Of a stretch of 36,225 nt of DNA, positions 33,470-36,225 are shown piece by piece (the stretch's first letter is position 1; each line of letters begins with the position of its first letter). Made by a program: the position numbers and the translations under genes. The notes under the pieces are model-generated. The model had not been told where the DNA came from. It was given only the letters and a program-made list of their open reading frames with translations, and searched no databases. This DNA comes from Dolichospermum sp. LEGE 00240 (GTDB lineage: Bacteria > Cyanobacteriota > Cyanobacteriia > Cyanobacteriales > Nostocaceae). The stretch spans positions 1 to 36,225 of the forward strand of contig NZ_JADEVZ010000052.1 of the NCBI RefSeq assembly GCF_015207875.1. The letters are read 5' to 3'.

Positions 33470-33472
33470 ATA

Positions 33473-34483
33473 TTACACATGGAAATTTGGATCTACATGA
33501 GTTTGAATTAACTCCCGAATCTCTTCTACGGTCATAAACTGACTGTTTTCACCGGAATTATAATTAAATCCTGGTTTTACTGGGGTGGCGTTCATGCGAT
33601 CGCAATATGATTCCACGTTATAACTGTTAGTTATGGGCAAAATTGCATAATACTTACCCAAATCTACCGTTGTCAAGGAATCAGCACTGGTAATCATTTC
33701 TTCATGGACTTTCTCCCCAGGACGGATACCAACAATCCGATGTTCACAATTTGGGGCAATAGCCTTGGCTACATCAGTAATTCGGTAGGAGGGAATCTTT
33801 GGCACAAATATCTCCCCTCCCACACCATTCTCAATCGTCCACAGCACCATTTCCACCCCCTCTTGCAGCATGATATTAAACCGTGTCATGTTTGGATCAG
33901 TAATTGGAATCACCCCTTCATAGCGCTTGTTGAGGAAAAAAGGAATTACTGAACCACGAGAACCCATAACGTTGCCATATCGCACCGCACTTAAACTCAG
34001 TTCTCGTTTACCCTTAATATTATTTGCTGCAATAAATAATTTATCTGAACATAGTTTAGTTGCCCCGTACAAATTAATTGGCGCTGCTGCTTTATCGGTA
34101 GACAAAGCCACCACCCGCTTGACATCAGTATCCAAGCAAGCCTGAATTACATTCTCTGCACCAAGGACATTTGTATGAATAAATTCCATGGGGTTGTATT
34201 CCGCTGCTGGAACTTGCTTCAATGCGGCTGCATGAACGACAATATCAATTCCTTCTAAAGCCCTTCTTAGGCGATTTTGATCCCGGACATCACCCAAAAA
34301 ATAGCGCAGCCCTGGAAAGTCTTGCTCTCGAAATTCTTGAGCCATTTCAAACTGCTTGAGTTCATCCCGACTAAAAATAACCAAACGAGGGATATTGGGA
34401 TAACGTTCTAGGATATTTCTGACAAATACTTTGCCAAAGGACCCTGTTCCACCCGTAATTAAAATTGTTTTATTTTCTAGCAT
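33473..34483 (-). CDS. pseB: UDP-N-acetylglucosamine 4,6-dehydratase (inverting)
   Basis: The protein has 336 residues. It starts pseudaminic acid synthesis by dehydrating and C5-epimerising UDP-GlcNAc. The short-chain dehydrogenase fold is shown by TGGTGSFG (residues 10-17, NADP binding), the Asp-Lys pair STDKAA (about 130-131) and the Y-x3-K catalytic motif YGATK (139-143). HAAALKQVPAAEYNP and RYGNVMGSRGSVIPFF are strongly characteristic of PseB/FlaA1. It is the first gene of the locus. No convincing promoter could be picked out of the AT-rich 140 bp upstream. MITE copy F ends 3 bases past its TAA stop. Confidence 0.95.
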   Translation of the reverse strand: MLENKTILITGGTGSFGKVFVRNILERYPNIPRLVIFSRDELKQFEMAQEFREQDFPGLRYFLGDVRDQNRLRRALEGIDIVVHAAALKQVPAAEYNPMEFIHTNVLGAENVIQACLDTDVKRVVALSTDKAAAPINLYGATKLCSDKLFIAANNIKGKRELSLSAVRYGNVMGSRGSVIPFFLNKRYEGVIPITDPNMTRFNIMLQEGVEMVLWTIENGVGGEIFVPKIPSYRITDVAKAIAPNCEHRIVGIRPGEKVHEEMITSADSLTTVDLGKYYAILPITNSYNVESYCDRMNATPVKPGFNYNSGENSQFMTVEEIRELIQTHVDPNFHV

Positions 34484-34956
34484 AAAATTTTAATGATCTC
34501 ACCCAACTAAATTTTTTAACTTCTTGACTGAATGAAGGAGTCTTCACTAAGTAGGTGAACAAAACTTTATTAGACAATGTACTTGGTTTTCTCACCTGAA
34601 AATCTTCCAATTATATTTATTTCTTTAATCGCCTAATTGCTGACAATATTAGATGTCTTGTGGAAAAAGTTCCAGATTTTGGTCAGATCTTTCCTGTACT
34701 TTTGCCTCTTGATCAAGATCTTAATAGAGATCCTCAAAAGGTTACATGGAGGGACTGAGATCAAAAAGACCATCAAAGCCCAACTCACTGTTCAATACTA
34801 TCCGGTTCTGTCACTCTCGCACAACAATAATCGAATCTATTTTTTGTAACTCTGATTTTATACAGGTTTGCGATCGCTGTTCTCTAAGGGATGAATAGTA
34901 GAATAACACAAATTTAATTAGTATACTCAAAACGGCTTGATTGTTTGATTCTAAAC
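34484..34956. other. gene-poor region upstream of pseB
   Basis: The region should contain the pse promoter for minus-strand transcription, but no clear -35/-10 pair stands out. TAAGTAGGTGAACAAAA near 34548 weakly resembles an end of MITE family 4. A possible decayed plus-strand reading frame covers 34621-34898. A HIP1 octamer lies at 34871. Confidence 0.4.
34621..34898 (+). pseudogene. possible decayed coding remnant of unknown family
   Basis: One plus-strand frame gives RLIADNIRCLVEKVPDFG and VLLPLDQDLNREPQKVTWRD before a TGA at 34756. A neighbouring frame then continues with RPSKPNSLFNTIRFCHSRTT to a stop at 34898. The composition looks protein-like in both parts and would join through one frameshift. 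I do not recognise the family, there is no start codon with a signal, and chance is not excluded. Confidence 0.2.
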
Positions 34957-35454
34957 GTAGGGGTAAAGCAAAAGCTTAATGGTGTCAACTTAGGTTACAG
35001 ATGGCTTATTTGTTTGGCTTCCACACCCGCCAGGGAATAAATTCCCTGTCTCATAGCTCAAGTCCGTTAAAACGGACTAATGACTCCCGGTTCGCCTATT
35101 TTAAATTGAGTTAGAAAAAACCTGAACGATTTAATAGGGGTTTTAGCCTGTAATTCAAATGTACTATGACGTAGGCGATAGCGAGGCGCTGCTGCAAGCA
35201 GTTCGCATAAAAATAGAGTTTTTAGCACCGAGGGTAGTTCAAGCTAAATTTCGGGAAATCGCTAAAACCATTACGAAACCTAGATTTTCTATTTTTTTGG
35301 CAATTTCTCGAACTCCAAAAAAAATGAGCGAACCGGGAGTAATGAATTTTCCTAGTATTTAGTCATCTAAAAGATTACTTTCGCTATTAGCAAGGAACTT
35401 GAGTTCCTTGCGGGATGAAGATTTTGCACCATTAAGCTTTTGCTTTACCCCTAC
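34957..35454. mobile_element. 498-bp composite bounded by perfect 28-bp inverted repeats
   Basis: GTAGGGGTAAAGCAAAAGCT begins a 28-base segment at 34957-34984 whose exact reverse complement occupies 35427-35454. The interior contains dispersed palindromes (CCAGGGAATAAATTCCCTG-like, AGTCCGTTAAAACGGACT), the nested element at 35083-35340, and TAGCAAGGAACTTGAGTTCC. No gene longer than a few dozen codons looks real. A related left end lies at 26117-26172. Confidence 0.75.
35083..35340. mobile_element. MITE-like element, family 6, nested, with 4-bp target duplication
   Basis: The 258-bp element opens ACTCCCGGTTCGC and closes GCGAACCGGGAGT, a perfect 13-bp inverted repeat that continues imperfectly into A/T runs. 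AATG flanks it on both sides (35079-35082 and 35341-35344). It contains a repeat (GCGATAGCGAGGCGCTGCTG) whose inverted relative is at 35618-35648. A short plus-strand frame over it is not credible. Confidence 0.8.
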
Positions 35455-35650
35455 ACATCTGGGTTCTTTGTCATTTGGCAAAAGTTTAAATCTCACCCGT
35501 GTTTAGTATAGTTCGTTAAGTTTAGAGATTCTGATTCAAATGTCATCTTTATTGCCAGTACATTTTGCTTAACTCATCTGAATAATTGATACCTGCTAAA
35601 GAGTTTCATTTAACCAAGCGAACTGCTTGCAGCAGCGCTTCGCTATCGCT

Positions 35651-35923
35651 TTCAAGATCAACAGTTTCAGATCCCCGACTTCTTAGAGAAGTCGGGGATC
35701 TGATGTTCTTATTTTATTTATAGAGTGAAGGTTAAAGAATTTCCCCAGTGACTAATTTGAGATTTTATAAATTAGCGATCGCTTTCAAGATCAACAGTTT
35801 CAGATCCCCGACTTCTTAGAGAAGTCGGGGATCTGATGTTCTTATTTTATTTATAGAGTGAAGGTTAAAGAATTTCCCCAGTGACTAATTTGAGATTTTA
35901 TAAATTAGCGATCGCTTTCAAGA
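35651..35923. repeat. 133-bp tandem repeat with strong hairpins, downstream of the DUF4351 gene
   Basis: Two full 133-bp units start at 35651 and 35784 with TTCAAGATCAACAG. A third start at 35917 reads straight into the stop codon of the gene at 35924. Each unit has a 16-bp-stem hairpin with loop TAG (35668-35702 and 35801-35835) and an AATTTCCCC...TTTGAGATTT segment. Each unit boundary is preceded by CTATCGC or the GCGATCGC octamer. Confidence 0.95.
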
Positions 35924-36225
35924 TCAACGGCGATTATCTTGTAACCAATTTTCCAAATCTGACATATTTTGAAAATCCAATAATGCCTCTCCTAAAGATT
36001 CTAATTCAGGAATGGTGAGCGATCGCACTTTTTCCTCTTGAATAGGAGTTAAATTACCACAACGGCGTTTTAACTGGCGTATAGTCAGATTTGCTTCTCC
36101 TTGTTGTAAACCTTTTTTCTCACCAATTTCTAACACCTCTTGATAAAACCGGGTTTGAGTAATATCAGCCTCTTTGAGATTAAGCATTTTTTGAATCTCC
36201 TCTAGGGTTAGTTGTGTAAATTTGT
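35924..36225 (-). CDS. DUF2887/DUF4351 (Rpn-like) protein, C-terminal part; continues beyond the right edge
   Basis: The frame is open to base 36225. Upstream of the internal Met codon at 36187 it reads KFTQLTLEEIQKMLNLKEAD, which is family sequence, so the ATG at 36187 is not the real start. Visible parts are TQTRFYQEVLEIGEKKGLQQ, the DUF4351 segment GEANLTIRQLKRRCGNLTP and LGEALLDFQNMSDLENWLQD. The protein matches the end of the gene at 25191-26114 but has only one linker unit (KKGLQQG) in place of its repeated LQEGRQKG stretch. The TGA stop lies inside the start of a 133-bp repeat unit. Confidence 0.85.
   Translation of the reverse strand, partial: KFTQLTLEEIQKMLNLKEADITQTRFYQEVLEIGEKKGLQQGEANLTIRQLKRRCGNLTPIQEEKVRSLTIPELESLGEALLDFQNMSDLENWLQDNRR

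Noticed and set aside
34484-34650. Sigma-70-type promoter for pseB
   Set aside because: Several AT-rich hexamers are present, but no pair with good spacing stands out enough to report.
35159-35362. 67-residue plus-strand frame
   Set aside because: It lies over the nested family 6 MITE and its right end is terminal inverted repeat.

Overview
The window reads as the chromosome of a filamentous (Nostocales-type) cyanobacterium. The evidence is the many GCGATCGC (HIP1) octamers, the AT-rich coding style, the Uma2, DUF29 and DUF2887/DUF4351 families typical of that group, and intergenic gaps packed with small inverted-repeat elements. No rRNA, tRNA or convincing CRISPR array was seen. Every gene I accept lies on the minus strand, so transcription runs from high to low coordinates.

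Region 1 (1-4.85 kb) is accessory DNA. It holds a one-chain nucleotidyltransferase plus HEPN protein, two near-identical Uma2-type nucleases that differ in the number of C-terminal heptad repeats (8 against 4), and a DUF29 gene. The first two genes sit between inverted copies of one miniature element.

Region 2 (4.85-21.2 kb) is a surface-polysaccharide assembly cluster. It has an asparagine-synthase-like amidotransferase (asnB), six GT4/GT-B-type glycosyltransferases, a Wzy-like polymerase, two intact FkbM methyltransferases and a third cut by an amber codon, a decayed acyltransferase, and a polysialyltransferase-like gene. Several neighbours overlap by 1-4 bases (ATGA or TAATG), which suggests operons.

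Region 3 (21.5-34.5 kb) encodes what looks like a complete pseudaminic-acid (nonulosonate) pathway: pseB, pseC, a GNAT acetyltransferase (pseH), pseG, pseI and an SpsF-type cytidylyltransferase. It also has an ABC exporter, a pseudaminic-acid-associated methylase broken at a run of 12 G, and a translationally coupled acetyltransferase / formyltransferase / PIG-L deacetylase trio. I infer that the product is a modified, possibly N-formylated, CMP-nonulosonate that is transferred by a region 2 enzyme, with the polysialyltransferase-like gene as best candidate, and built into an exported glycan.

Region 4 (34.5-36.2 kb) has no confident gene until a DUF4351-type gene that runs off the right edge. 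It contains nested inverted-repeat elements and a 133-bp tandem repeat.

The strongest candidates for something new are the formylation/deacetylation trio inside a cyanobacterial pse locus, the G-tract (possible phase-variation switch) in the methylase, an in-frame repeat insertion inside asnB, and a MITE family with six copies here, one of which split an operon and left a clean 9-bp target duplication.
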